Of a DNA stretch of 64,000 nt, positions 17,095-25,517 are shown piece by piece. Position numbers and translations under genes: made by a program. Source of the DNA: Flavobacterium limnosediminis JC2902 (GTDB lineage: Bacteria > Bacteroidota > Bacteroidia > Flavobacteriales > Flavobacteriaceae); contig NZ_AVGG01000012.1 in the NCBI RefSeq assembly GCF_000498535.1, positions 1 to 64,000 on the forward strand, read 5' to 3'. The notes beneath the pieces were generated by a model that was given only the letters and a program-made list of their open reading frames with translations, did no database searches and was not told where the DNA came from. The number at the start of each line of letters is the position of its first letter. Position 1 is the first letter of the stretch.

Positions 17095-17685
17095 TTAACT
17101 GTCAAATTCATCATCGTCATCTTCTTCGTCGATTTCTTCCTCATTTGGTTCAAATTCAAAGAAAGTAAACACGGAACCGCCATAATTTCGGTTAAAGGCG
17201 AAGTTTTCCATGTGATCCAGTTTGGTGTGTTTGGAATGTTCAATAACCATCATACCGTCTTCTTCCAAAAGCTCGTTGTCAAAAACCAGTTCAATGATTT
17301 TTTCAAATTCTTTTTGCTCCATTCCATAAGGAGGATCGGCAAAAATAATGTCGTAACTCGCTTTGCATTTTTCCAGAAACTTGAAAACATCACTTTTGAT
17401 AGGTGTAATGTCGAATTCGAATTCCTGTGCAGTTTTCTTGATGAAATTCACACAACCCATATCACCATCAACACTTGTGATGGGTTCACAACCGCGTGAT
17501 GCAAATTCATAACTTATATTTCCGGTACCGGCGAACAAATCCAGTACTTTTAATTCACTGAAATTGAAATTATTGTTCAGGATATTGAACAACGCTTCTT
17601 TAGACATATCCGTAGTAGGACGAACAGGCAGATTTTTTGGCGGACTGATGCGTCTTCCTTTGTATTTTCCGGAAATTATTCTCAT
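17095..17685 (-). CDS. rsmD: 16S rRNA (guanine966-N2)-methyltransferase RsmD
   Basis: This 196-residue methyltransferase begins MRIISGKYKGRRI and contains LKVLDLFAGTGNISYEFASRG (SAM-binding motif I) and FADPPYGMEQ (catalytic N/DPPY motif) near residue 115. Family members methylate G966 of 16S rRNA during ribosome assembly. The C terminus carries an acidic tail of about 20 residues (EEEIDEEDDDDE), unusual for RsmD and of unknown purpose. The start overlaps the upstream stop (ATGA), so it is translated with the DUF3822 gene, a pairing I associate with Flavobacteria. Confidence 0.93.
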   Translation of the reverse strand: MRIISGKYKGRRISPPKNLPVRPTTDMSKEALFNILNNNFNFSELKVLDLFAGTGNISYEFASRGCEPITSVDGDMGCVNFIKKTAQEFEFDITPIKSDVFKFLEKCKASYDIIFADPPYGMEQKEFEKIIELVFDNELLEEDGMMVIEHSKHTKLDHMENFAFNRNYGGSVFTFFEFEPNEEEIDEEDDDDEFDS

Positions 17686-18488
17686 GAATTCAATAGGATA
17701 TAATGTTGTAATGCTTCCGTTTGTGAAAGCGAATAGTTGGTTGCTAAAGCCGAAACATCCAATAATGAAATGTTGCGGATATAGCGGTAGGCGATTTCAA
17801 AACATGGATTGTCTTCTGAAATTTTCCCAAGTAAAAATACCGAAACCGTTTCGGGATTCAGTTGCAGTTGTTCCAAGGTAAAAAGCAGGTAGTACACAAA
17901 ATCTTCCGGGGTTTTGTACTCGAAAGAATTGTATAACAACAACTTTAGATTATGCGTTATAACGATTTCAAAATGAGTTTCCTGCAAATGAACATAAACC
18001 TGTTTTTCTTCTTTGTTTTTGGATAAATCCAGTAATCTTGAAACCAAGACAGTATTCACATTTTTATAATCGAATTCCCCAAACTGATCTATCAGAAAGT
18101 TGTTTACGTTGACAAACGGTACATGAACGTTATTCATGTCATACGTACTCATTTCGTCGTAAGCAAAGAAATCGGATTCAAAAACTTTGGTATTGTATTG
18201 CAGGTAACCGCCCAGAAAATCCTCTTCGAAAAGCGGTTTCGGCACAAACGTACTTAGACTGTTGTCGTGTAATACCATGACTTCATCGTAGGGTTTCGTT
18301 AAAGTGGAAAAATCTACAAAAGTGCGCCACAACTGGTCTTCCAGCGATTGTGTATAATTGAATTTCACTTCCTGGATGTCGAGCACATTTCCGTTCAAAG
18401 TATCAAAAACGCAAAAAGAAAGTCCGTTCAGGGCAACCTGAACCGATAGTTTTTTATAATTTTTTGAAGCAATTGTAGCTGTAGTCAT
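17682..18488 (-). CDS. DUF3822 family protein
   Basis: This is a 268-residue soluble protein of the DUF3822 family. It begins TTATIASKNYKKLSVQV and includes LSFCVFDTLNGNVL, and its pattern of alternating strands recalls the actin-like ATPase fold. No active-site motif is evident and the function is unknown. It overlaps rsmD by four bases (ATGA), so a link to ribosome maturation is possible but only by context. Confidence 0.8.
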   Translation of the reverse strand: MTTATIASKNYKKLSVQVALNGLSFCVFDTLNGNVLDIQEVKFNYTQSLEDQLWRTFVDFSTLTKPYDEVMVLHDNSLSTFVPKPLFEEDFLGGYLQYNTKVFESDFFAYDEMSTYDMNNVHVPFVNVNNFLIDQFGEFDYKNVNTVLVSRLLDLSKNKEEKQVYVHLQETHFEIVITHNLKLLLYNSFEYKTPEDFVYYLLFTLEQLQLNPETVSVFLLGKISEDNPCFEIAYRYIRNISLLDVSALATNYSLSQTEALQHYILLNS

Positions 18489-18585
18489 ACGTTTAATCCG
18501 ATTAAGGCAAATTTACATTTTTTTTCCTGCGGAAACCAAGTTTGTGTTTAAATTCATTGTTATCTTTGAATCGTTGCACCTTGTA

Positions 18586-18619
18586 ATACCTGACAGGTTT
18601 TTTAAAACCTGTCAGGTAT
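18586..18619. repeat. 34-bp near-perfect palindrome
   Basis: ATACCTGACAGGTTTT pairs with AAAACCTGTCAGGTAT across a two-base loop, a 16-bp stem. It is non-coding, lies 98 bp beyond the start of the DUF3822 gene, and resembles palindromes dispersed in Flavobacteriaceae genomes. Confidence 0.8.
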
Positions 18620-18651
18620 GGACGTTTAAAAGAAGCTAAAAAGTTTTTCCT

Positions 18652-18743
18652 TAGCCCTGTCCCGATAGCTATCGGGAGCAACGGTATCCTTTTATCCCGT
18701 TTAAAAAAAAACGGGATAAAAGATATAGCGGAAAGCAGGAAAA
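18652..18743. repeat. Dispersed REP-like element with two hairpins
   Basis: The segment starts TAGCCCTGT, has the perfect palindrome CCCGATAGCTATCGGG at 18661-18676 and then CAACGGTATCC. A long hairpin follows, TTTTATCCCGTTT against AAACGGGATAAAA, at 18690-18722. It ends GATATAGCGGAAAGCAGG. I recognise this AGCCC...GCGGAAAGCAGG layout as a repeat family found many times in Flavobacterium chromosomes. It sits before the helicase gene and could be transcribed. Confidence 0.65.
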
Positions 18744-18791
18744 TGGATTAATTCATGCCAAAAGTGATGCTCCAAAAATTCAAAAAAAGAA

Positions 18792-20213
18792 ATGATTTCA
18801 GCCAAGTTTTATTCCTTACTCAAACAAAATTTTCCTTTTCAGACGACTGCCAAACAGGATATTTTTTTTCAGCAGATCGCCGAGTTTACCACCAATGAAA
18901 ATCAGGATGAGATTTTTGTTTTGAAAGGATATGCCGGTACAGGAAAAACAACTGTTATTTCCACCATCGTGAATCAGTTGAAAGACATTAATAAAAAGTA
19001 TGTTTTGTTAGCACCTACAGGACGTGCGGCAAAAGTAATTGCCAATTATTCCGATAAACCGGCGCATACGATTCATAAGCGCATTTATTTTCCGAAAAAG
19101 AGTGGAGGCGGAGTGACATTTACGATGCAGCCGAATAAATTCAAAAACACCATTTTCATAGTCGATGAGGCTTCGATGATTTCGGATTCACCCACAGAAT
19201 CAAGCATGTATGAAAACGGTTCGTTGTTAGACGACTTGATCATGTATATTTATTCGGGTCACAATTGTAAGATGATTTTGGTCGGAGATACAGCGCAGTT
19301 GCCACCGGTGGGAATGGATGTGAGTCCGGCTTTGGACATGAATAAACTTTCGATGAATTACAACATGGAAGTGCCTCATATTGAGCTGGATGAAGTAATG
19401 CGTCAGGCTGAAAAATCTGGTATTCTATTCAACGCTACCGAATTGCGGGAAGTTTTAAAATCACAATTTATTGACACGTTTCAGTTTCAGCTAAAGGGAT
19501 TTAAGGATATCATCCGACTGACCGACGGATATGATATTCAGGATGCGATTCATAATGCTTATTCCAATTACAGCATAGAAGACACTTGTTTTATTGTGCG
19601 TTCCAACAAGCGGGCGAACCAATACAATCAGCAGATCCGGATGAAAATCCTGGATAAGGAAAGTGAACTTTCGGCAGGTGATTTTTTAATGGTTGTTAAA
19701 AACAATTATTTTTGGCTGAAAGACAATGACGACGCGGATTTTATTGCCAATGGGGATATCATAGAAGTATTGGAAATTTTCCGGTTTGTGGAGCTGTACG
19801 GATTCAGATTCGCCAAAGTAAAAATCAGAATGATTGATTACCCGGACCAGATTCCGCTTGAAACAGTTTTAATTTTAGATACTTTGACCAGCGAATCCCC
19901 GTCATTAACCTATGAACAATCCAACCTGTTGTATCAGGAAGTGATGAAGGATTATGAAGACGAAACCAGTAAATACCGCATGCTGCAGAAGGTCAAGAGT
20001 AATGAATATTTTAATGCGCTTCAGGTGAAATTCTCTTACGCGATAACCTGTCACAAATCTCAGGGTGGACAATGGAATACAGTTTTTATTGAACAGCCGT
20101 ATTTACCGGATGGCATCGACAGGGATTACATTCGTTGGTTATACACTGCCATTACCCGTGCGAAGGATAAATTGTATTTGATTGGTTTTAAGGATGATAG
20201 TTTTGAAAATTAG
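18792..20213 (+). CDS. RecD-like ATP-dependent DNA helicase
   Basis: This 473-residue superfamily 1 helicase has Walker A GYAGTGKTTVIS at about residues 45-56, Walker B IFIVDEASMIS near 124, motif III LVGDTAQLPPVG near 157 and the C-terminal UvrD_C_2 block SYAITCHKSQGGQWNTVFIE followed by WLYTAITRAKDKLYLIG. Its length and layout match the stand-alone RecD-like/Dda-type helicases of Bacteroidota. The role is DNA unwinding in repair or recombination; nothing in the neighbourhood narrows this. It follows a REP-like repeat region. Confidence 0.88.
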   Translation: MISAKFYSLLKQNFPFQTTAKQDIFFQQIAEFTTNENQDEIFVLKGYAGTGKTTVISTIVNQLKDINKKYVLLAPTGRAAKVIANYSDKPAHTIHKRIYFPKKSGGGVTFTMQPNKFKNTIFIVDEASMISDSPTESSMYENGSLLDDLIMYIYSGHNCKMILVGDTAQLPPVGMDVSPALDMNKLSMNYNMEVPHIELDEVMRQAEKSGILFNATELREVLKSQFIDTFQFQLKGFKDIIRLTDGYDIQDAIHNAYSNYSIEDTCFIVRSNKRANQYNQQIRMKILDKESELSAGDFLMVVKNNYFWLKDNDDADFIANGDIIEVLEIFRFVELYGFRFAKVKIRMIDYPDQIPLETVLILDTLTSESPSLTYEQSNLLYQEVMKDYEDETSKYRMLQKVKSNEYFNALQVKFSYAITCHKSQGGQWNTVFIEQPYLPDGIDRDYIRWLYTAITRAKDKLYLIGFKDDSFEN

Positions 20214-20302
20214 AAAATAGATGATAGAAAAAGAGAATAGAGTCAAGAAGCAAGATTATTGAGTCAAAAAAAATGACACAGAGATTCACAAAGTTTTTAA
20301 AA

Positions 20303-20388
20303 ACCTTAGCGCCTTAGTAACTCAGAACCTTAGCGCCTTATTAAAAAAAAACTCAGTAACTTAGCCACTTTGCAACTCAGCTACTCAA
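20303..20388. repeat. Long AACCTTAGC / CTCAG short-period repeat
   Basis: Units such as AACCTTAGC, GCCTTAG, TAACTCAG, AACCTTAGC, GCCTTA, AACTCAG, TAACTTAGCC and GCAACTCAG recur from 20303 to 20388. It is the longest of three related arrays (see 5879 and 9781). It ends only 4 bp before the kdsB start codon, so it forms the gene's leader. Confidence 0.7.
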
Positions 20389-20392
20389 AAAA

Positions 20393-21121
20393 ATGAAAAT
20401 AATAGCCGTAATTCCAGCCCGATATGCCTCCACACGTTTTCCTGCGAAACTTATGCAGGATTTAGGAGGTAAAACCGTGATTCTAAGAACCTATGAAGCC
20501 GCCGTTGAAACCAAATTGTTTGACGATGTTTTTGTGGTAACCGATTCCGATTTGATTTACAATGAAATTGTGAATAACGGAGGGAAAGCCATCATGAGTA
20601 TAAAAGAACATGAATCGGGGAGTGACCGTATTGCAGAAGCCGTTGAAAACATGGAGGTTGACGTGGTAATAAATGTTCAGGGCGATGAGCCTTTCATCAA
20701 TAAAAAACCGTTGGAGCAGGTTATTGAAATCTTTAAAAATGATGCTGAAAAGAAAGTCGATTTGGCTTCGTTGATGTTTGAAATCAAAGACAAATCCGAA
20801 ATTGAAAATCCGAATAATGTAAAGGTTATCGTTGATCAACAGGGATTTGCGTTGTACTTTTCACGTTCGGTGATTCCGTATCCGAGAGAAGAAAATGTGG
20901 GCGTTCGTTATATGAAACATATCGGGATTTATGCTTTCCGAAAAGAGGCTCTGATGGATTTTTACAGATTACCGATGTTGGCATTAGAAGCTTCCGAAAA
21001 ACTGGAGCAACTTCGCTATTTAGAGTACGGAAAACGCATCCGAATGGTGGAAACCGATCACGGAAGCATTGGAATCGATACTTTGGAAGATTTGGAAAAA
21101 GCGAGAAAATTGATATCCTAA
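20393..21121 (+). CDS. kdsB: 3-deoxy-manno-octulosonate cytidylyltransferase
   Basis: This 242-residue enzyme activates Kdo with CTP (CMP-Kdo synthetase) for lipopolysaccharide core synthesis. The start [20 protein letters not shown] is the nucleotide-binding signature. [13 protein letters not shown] and [12 protein letters not shown] follow, the latter with the metal-binding aspartate. Length is normal. A GNAT gene follows with no gap, so the two are probably co-transcribed. The leader consists of a short-period repeat. Confidence 0.96.
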   Translation: MKIIAVIPARYASTRFPAKLMQDLGGKTVILRTYEAAVETKLFDDVFVVTDSDLIYNEIVNNGGKAIMSIKEHESGSDRIAEAVENMEVDVVINVQGDEPFINKKPLEQVIEIFKNDAEKKVDLASLMFEIKDKSEIENPNNVKVIVDQQGFALYFSRSVIPYPREENVGVRYMKHIGIYAFRKEALMDFYRLPMLALEASEKLEQLRYLEYGKRIRMVETDHGSIGIDTLEDLEKARKLIS

Positions 21122-21646
21122 ATGAGTAATTCTGAATATAGTATCCGAATAGCTAAAATAGAAGAGTTTGAATCGATAGGCAAACTGATGGTTCAGGTGT
21201 ATGCCGCATTGGATGGATTTCCAAAGCCTGACGAACAGCCTAAATATTATGAGTTCCTTGCGAATGTTGGAGAATTAACAAGCAAACCAGGTACTGAAAT
21301 TTTGGTGTCGGTTTCATCCGATGAGACTATTGCAGGGGCTGTTGTATATTTCGGAGACATGCAATATTATGGTTCCGGAGGGACCGCTACACAGGAAAAA
21401 AATGCTGCAGGTTTTCGACTTTTGGCAGTAGATAACAGCGTAAGAGGGAAAGGCATCGGTAAATCGTTGACTTTGGCCTGTTTGGATAAAGCAAAAAATC
21501 AGAAGCAAAAACAAATGATAATCCATACGACCAACGCCATGAAACCTGCCTGGAAAATGTATGAGGCGATAGGATTTAAGCGTTCGGAAGATTTAGATTT
21601 CAAACAAGGTGATTTGGATGTTTTCGGCTTTCGATTACAGCTGTAA
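21122..21646 (+). CDS. GNAT family N-acetyltransferase
   Basis: This 174-residue acetyltransferase has the acetyl-CoA binding signature FRLLAVDNSVRGKGIGKSLT (with R-G-K-G-I-G) at about residues 98-118, and ends NAMKPAWKMYEAIGFKRSED, typical of the fold. It uses acetyl-CoA to modify an amine; the substrate is unknown. It starts directly after the kdsB stop. Its stop codon directly abuts the stop of the convergent methyltransferase gene, so there is no room for a terminator between them. Confidence 0.88.
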   Translation: MSNSEYSIRIAKIEEFESIGKLMVQVYAALDGFPKPDEQPKYYEFLANVGELTSKPGTEILVSVSSDETIAGAVVYFGDMQYYGSGGTATQEKNAAGFRLLAVDNSVRGKGIGKSLTLACLDKAKNQKQKQMIIHTTNAMKPAWKMYEAIGFKRSEDLDFKQGDLDVFGFRLQL

Positions 21647-22321
21647 CTACTTCAGTTTCTTTATCGTAAACAATTCGTTGTGATCTTCCACTTTCGGATA
21701 CATTCGTACCGAATAATCACTATTAAATCGTAATCGATAGCTTGCATTTCGCTCTTTGTCCTTTTTATTTAACGTCATGGTGTTGAATAAAATAAATCCG
21801 TCAACATTCAACAAAAAATTGATTCGGTTAATAAAGAAATCCTCAAATAAGAAGTTGGGCATTTTGGTATCCTGAAAGATGTCGATGATAATCAGATCGT
21901 ATTTTTCTTTGGTTTTTAATACGAATTCAAACGCGTCATCGTTTATGATTTTAAGATTCGGAATCTGATTTAATCCAAAATAGGTATTGGCAATTTCAAT
22001 TACGTTTGGATCCAGTTCCACGCCGGTAATTTCTCCTTTAAATTTGATTTCATCCACCAGGGTTTTAATCACACTTCCACCTGCAACGCCGAGTACCAGA
22101 ATGCTTTCAAATTTACGAACACGTTCAAAACCAATGTAATGCAATCCTTTTCGTAGAATGCGTTGCAGACTGCCATAAGAATAATTAGTATTTTTAGAGT
22201 CCAATACTAACTGCCCGTTGGTCCAGGTTACTTCAAGGCTTTTGTTGATTTCGGAATTTTTTCGGTAGATATTTATAGGTATAAAATAACTCAGAATCTT
22301 TTTAATCATCGCGCTTCGCAT
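21647..22321 (-). CDS. Spermidine-synthase-like SAM-fold protein
   Basis: This 224-residue protein has the spermidine-synthase/methyltransferase Rossmann signature ILVLGVAGGSVIKTLVDE, then ITGVELDPNVIEIANTYFG and DDAFEFVLKTKEKYDLIIID. It lacks the GGGDG motif of true spermidine synthases (GVAGG instead), so aminopropyl transfer is uncertain. Start 22321 gives MRSAMIKKILSYF; the ATG at 22309 is an alternative. Polyamine genes occur about 5 kb away, but no operon link is visible. Confidence 0.7.
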   Translation of the reverse strand: MRSAMIKKILSYFIPINIYRKNSEINKSLEVTWTNGQLVLDSKNTNYSYGSLQRILRKGLHYIGFERVRKFESILVLGVAGGSVIKTLVDEIKFKGEITGVELDPNVIEIANTYFGLNQIPNLKIINDDAFEFVLKTKEKYDLIIIDIFQDTKMPNFLFEDFFINRINFLLNVDGFILFNTMTLNKKDKERNASYRLRFNSDYSVRMYPKVEDHNELFTIKKLK

Positions 22322-22365
22322 TTCATTCGTAAATATAATGCTATTTTTGAACCAAAGTTTTTATA

Positions 22366-22923
22366 ATGAAACAAAAAATATACACGTTTATATTCTTCCG
22401 ATTAATGGGATGGAAAATCACGGGAACAGTTCCGACGGACATTAAGAAATGCGTTATGATCGTAGTGCCCCACACCAGCTGGCATGATTTCTATTTGGGT
22501 ATTTTTACCCGCGGAATTACCGGTTTGGAAATCAATTGGGTGGGTAAAAAAGAACTGTTCAAATTTCCGTTTGGTGCCTATTTCAAATGGATGGGGGGTG
22601 CGCCTTTAGACCGTCAGAAAAATGAGAACAAAGTAGACGCCATTGCCAAAGTTTTTGAAAGTAATGAAGTTTTCAGATTGGCGATAGCTCCGGAAGGCAC
22701 AAGAAAGAAAGTGACCGAGTGGAAAACCGGTTTTTATTATATCGCACTTAAAGCTAACGTTCCGATTGTACCCGTAGCTTTCAACTGGGGCAAGAAAGAA
22801 GTCAGATTGTTTGATGCATTTCAGCCAACTGGAAACAAGGATGCCGATTTTAAAATCCTGCAAAGTAATTTTAAAGGAGTGCTCGGTAAAGTTCCTCAAA
22901 ATAGTTTTGAACCTGAAGCCTAA
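22366..22923 (+). CDS. PlsC-like 1-acylglycerol-3-phosphate acyltransferase
   Basis: This 185-residue acyltransferase carries the H-X4-D catalytic motif in VVPHTSWHDFYLG near residues 34-46 and the substrate-binding APEGTRKKVTEWKTGFYYIA near 105-125. It belongs to the small PlsC-like group found in Bacteroidota. It probably acylates a lysophospholipid or related alcohol at the inner membrane. The precise acceptor is not visible. It converges with the XRE gene with abutting stop codons. Confidence 0.87.
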   Translation: MKQKIYTFIFFRLMGWKITGTVPTDIKKCVMIVVPHTSWHDFYLGIFTRGITGLEINWVGKKELFKFPFGAYFKWMGGAPLDRQKNENKVDAIAKVFESNEVFRLAIAPEGTRKKVTEWKTGFYYIALKANVPIVPVAFNWGKKEVRLFDAFQPTGNKDADFKILQSNFKGVLGKVPQNSFEPEA

Positions 22924-23418
22924 TTATTCAGGCCTATAGTTCTTAAAAGTTCCGTTTTTATAGAATATGACAATTCGATCAATTTCCAGGTTGTCTTGTA
23001 CACTGTCCAAATTTCGCGTATTTGAAAAAAAATCTTTTTGATTTTCAAATACGCGATTTTTTTCGATACTTGGTTCAGCGGAAAATAAATCGGGTTGATT
23101 TTCATTTTTTATTTCTTCCGATTTGATTTCTGAAAATAGGGTAGCTGTTGGAACCGGATTTTCAATTCTTGAAGATTTCTCAATCATATCACTTTTAGGA
23201 AAATCTCCTCTTCCGTTTAAAATCCAATACAGATCCACATCTGGAAATTCCTGAATTATTTTCAGGATAAAATCCAGACTTGGTTTATTTCTGCCGGAGA
23301 GTAAGTGAGACAAACTGGAACGCTGTACGCCAATTTTATCTGCAAATCCTGAGGCCGATAAACCGTAATAATCCAGTATTTTTTCAAGCCTTTTTACAAA
23401 ATCATCAGTGTTTACCAT
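22924..23418 (-). CDS. XRE-family transcriptional regulator
   Basis: This 164-residue DNA-binding protein has a helix-turn-helix at about residues 18-47 (LSASGFADKIGVQRSSLSHLLSGRNKP). The remaining half is a low-conservation region rich in E, N and S. There is no peptidase domain, so it is not a LexA-type repressor. The start codon lies inside a WTTAC-N4-GTAAA palindrome, and five more copies line the divergent promoter region up to the M14 peptidase gene. This indicates autoregulation and control of the peptidase by this protein. The signal it senses is unknown. Confidence 0.85.
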   Translation of the reverse strand: MVNTDDFVKRLEKILDYYGLSASGFADKIGVQRSSLSHLLSGRNKPSLDFILKIIQEFPDVDLYWILNGRGDFPKSDMIEKSSRIENPVPTATLFSEIKSEEIKNENQPDLFSAEPSIEKNRVFENQKDFFSNTRNLDSVQDNLEIDRIVIFYKNGTFKNYRPE

Positions 23419-23495
23419 TGTAAATTATATCAATATGAAGTAATGATTACAAATGTAAATAATTTAAATCAATACGCAAATATTACAATTGTAAA
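23411..23495. promoter_or_regulatory. Operators O1-O3 of the XRE regulator
   Basis: Three 14-bp palindromes lie here: TTTACCATTGTAAA at 23411-23424, covering the regulator's own start codon; ATTACAAATGTAAA at 23446-23459; and ATTACAATTGTAAA at 23482-23495. Start spacings are 35 and 36 bp. The middle site contains the -7 box of the regulator's promoter, so binding should block it. Confidence 0.75.
23450..23479 (-). promoter_or_regulatory. Promoter of the XRE gene (TTG-N19-TACATTTG)
   Basis: On the minus strand TTG (23477-23479) is followed after 19 bp by TACATTTG (23450-23457), an exact match to the Bacteroidota promoter consensus. Transcription should start near 23443, giving a leader of about 25 bases. 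The -7 box lies within operator O2. Confidence 0.75.
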
Positions 23496-23635
23496 TAAGT
23501 AAAATATATTAATCTAAAACTTAATGTAAATAAATTTAACTTCTTGATTTAATGTATTTTTAAATTAAATATTAACAAATAGATCGACCAAAGGTATCAG
23601 TAAATAAAAAGAAAGTTCTTTAAACATAAGTCCTG

Positions 23636-23707
23636 TTTACAATCGTAAATTTTGATTAATTTTTCAATGTTTACAAATGTAAAAAATAAGATGTTTACTT
23701 TTGTAAA
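23636..23707. promoter_or_regulatory. Operators O4-O6 upstream of the M14 peptidase
   Basis: The same palindrome recurs as TTTACAATCGTAAA at 23636-23649, TTTACAAATGTAAA at 23670-23683 and TTTACTTTTGTAAA at 23694-23707. The last contains TACTTTTG, a TAnnTTTG -7 box about 18 bp before the peptidase start codon, so an occupied site would cover the promoter. No clear TTG -33 box was found for it. Confidence 0.7.
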
Positions 23708-23721
23708 TAGAAAATTAAGCC

Positions 23722-24876
23722 ATGAATTTTAATAATTTATTTGATACTTATAAAGAAGAGAACCTCTTCGGGAGATATGTTACCAACAAACATATTGAGC
23801 CACTTTTAAAAAAACTGAATACTGATTTTGAGGTTTCAGTTTCTGGCAAATCTGTAATGGAAAAACCTATTTATACTATTAAAGTAGGAACCGGAAAATT
23901 CAAAATTTACATGTGGTCGCAAATGCACGGTAATGAAGCGACTACCACAAAAGCACTTTTTGATTTCTTTAATCTTCTCAATTCGGATTCGGAATTGGCG
24001 ACAGATTTAAAAAAGTCCTTTACTTTTTTGTGTATTCCGATATTAAATCCGGACGGAGCGGAGGCCTATACACGTGTAAATGCCAATGAAGTGGATTTAA
24101 ATCGGGATTCTCTCGACTTAACACAATCGGAAAGCAAGCTGCTTCGTAAAATTTTTGAAGAATTTCAGCCTGATTTCTGCTTTAATCTTCATGATCAGCG
24201 CACGATATTTGCCGCCGGAAACACGAATAATCCTGCTACGGTTTCCTTTTTGGCACCATCATACAATGAAGAGCGCGAAATAAATGAGGTTCGTCAGAAA
24301 GCAATTAATGTTATCGCTGCCATGAATACCGATTTGCAAAAGCATATCCCTAATCAGGTTGGGCGTTTTGACGATTCCTTTAATATTAATTGTATAGGGG
24401 ATATGTTTCAGTCGCTTGGTGTACCTACTATTTTATTTGAAGCGGGGCACTTTCAGGATGACTACCAACGCGAAACAACGCGAAAAATGATTTTTATTTC
24501 CTATTTATCGGCTTTAAGAGCTGTTTCAGAAAATCGTATTCTTGACAACAAAACTCTTGATTATTTCAATATTCCTCAAAATAAATCTATTTTTTATGAC
24601 TTTCTTTATAAAAATGTCAAAGTAATTCTTGATAATGCAGAAAAAAGCATTACTTTTGCAGCCCATTACAACGAAATCCTTTTGAACGAAACAATTGCTT
24701 TCAAAGCGACTATTCGACAAATAGATGGATTGGAAGATAATTTCGGTCACTATACCTATGATTTCCAAAACCAATTGTTTGAAAATCAGGTAGGTGTTTT
24801 ACCGCAAGTTGATTCGGAAGCAAATTTTATTATAGGTATGCATAATAAAATCGTTAATGGATTGCTAAAAAAATAA
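23722..24876 (+). CDS. M14 family zinc carboxypeptidase
   Basis: This 384-residue protein is a member of the M14 metallopeptidase family. The zinc-binding pair is in WSQMHGNEATTTKA (H-x-x-E) at about residues 72-85, with PILNPDGAEAYTRVN and DLNRDSL. The third ligand is in FNLHDQRT and the catalytic glutamate in LFEAGHF near residue 243. There is no signal peptide, so it should act in the cytoplasm, perhaps on peptides or amino-acid conjugates. It faces the XRE regulator gene across six operator sites, and its own -7 box overlaps one of them. Confidence 0.9.
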   Translation: MNFNNLFDTYKEENLFGRYVTNKHIEPLLKKLNTDFEVSVSGKSVMEKPIYTIKVGTGKFKIYMWSQMHGNEATTTKALFDFFNLLNSDSELATDLKKSFTFLCIPILNPDGAEAYTRVNANEVDLNRDSLDLTQSESKLLRKIFEEFQPDFCFNLHDQRTIFAAGNTNNPATVSFLAPSYNEEREINEVRQKAINVIAAMNTDLQKHIPNQVGRFDDSFNINCIGDMFQSLGVPTILFEAGHFQDDYQRETTRKMIFISYLSALRAVSENRILDNKTLDYFNIPQNKSIFYDFLYKNVKVILDNAEKSITFAAHYNEILLNETIAFKATIRQIDGLEDNFGHYTYDFQNQLFENQVGVLPQVDSEANFIIGMHNKIVNGLLKK

Positions 24877-24892
24877 TAAATTAATTGTTTTA

Positions 24893-24925
24893 TTGATAAA
24901 TAATTAATTTTTATTCTTAATTTTG
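24893..24925 (+). promoter_or_regulatory. Promoter of the Lrp-type gene (TTG-N22-TAATTTTG)
   Basis: TTG at 24893-24895 and TAATTTTG at 24918-24925 are separated by 22 bp, within the usual 17-23. The gene starts at 24956, about 24 bp beyond the expected transcription start. Confidence 0.6.
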
Positions 24926-24955
24926 ACTTTTTAAATAATATAGATAGATTTTATT

Positions 24956-25435
24956 ATGAGTAAGTTTCGTTTAGATGAAGTAGATCATCAAATATTAGAT
25001 ATGTTAATTGATAATACAAGAGTGCCTTTCACTGATATCGCAAAAAAATTGTTGATTTCGGCAGGAACGGTTCACGTGCGTGTTAAAAAAATGGAGGATG
25101 CAGGAATTATCCAAGGTTCTTCTTTAACATTAGACTATGAAAAGCTGGGGTATTCCTTTATTGCTTATGTTGGTGTTTTTCTTCACAACACTTCACAAAC
25201 TAAATTTGTTTTGGAAAGAATAAATGAAATTCCGTTTGTTACTGTTGCTCACGTTACTACAGGTAAATTTAATATTTTCTGTAAAATCAGAGCTCGTGAT
25301 ACTAAACACGCAAAAGAGGTAATTTACATGATTGATGATATCGACGGTGTATACAGAACCGAGACAATGATTTCTCTTGAAGAGAGCATTAATGATAAAA
25401 AACGATTAATGCATACTATCTTCAAGGATATGTAA
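24956..25435 (+). CDS. Lrp/AsnC-family transcriptional regulator
   Basis: This 159-residue regulator has an N-terminal helix-turn-helix (LDEVDHQILDMLIDNTRVPF, then IAKKLLISAGTVHVRVKKME) and a C-terminal RAM ligand-binding domain (FNIFCKIRARDTKHAKEVIY, DDIDGVYRTETMISLEE). Family members respond to amino acids and control their metabolism. It is monocistronic, with a consensus promoter before it and an intrinsic terminator after it. The ligand is unknown. Confidence 0.93.
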   Translation: MSKFRLDEVDHQILDMLIDNTRVPFTDIAKKLLISAGTVHVRVKKMEDAGIIQGSSLTLDYEKLGYSFIAYVGVFLHNTSQTKFVLERINEIPFVTVAHVTTGKFNIFCKIRARDTKHAKEVIYMIDDIDGVYRTETMISLEESINDKKRLMHTIFKDM

Positions 25436-25454
25436 TCGCATGAAAAAATAATAG

Positions 25455-25482
25455 AACCCGGAGTTAACGCTTCGGGTTTTTT
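25455..25482 (+). terminator. Terminator after the Lrp-type gene
   Basis: AACCCGGAG pairs with CTTCGGGTT across TTAACG, followed by a T-rich run. It ends the lrp-type transcript 20 bp after the stop codon. Confidence 0.85.
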
Positions 25483-25517
25483 GTTTTAATTTTAACCGTA
25501 AATCAAATCTGTAATTT

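Noticed and set aside
21647..22321. True spermidine synthase speE
   Set aside because: The glycine motif is GVAGG instead of GGGDG, so the aminopropyl-transfer signature is missing; called spermidine-synthase-like only.
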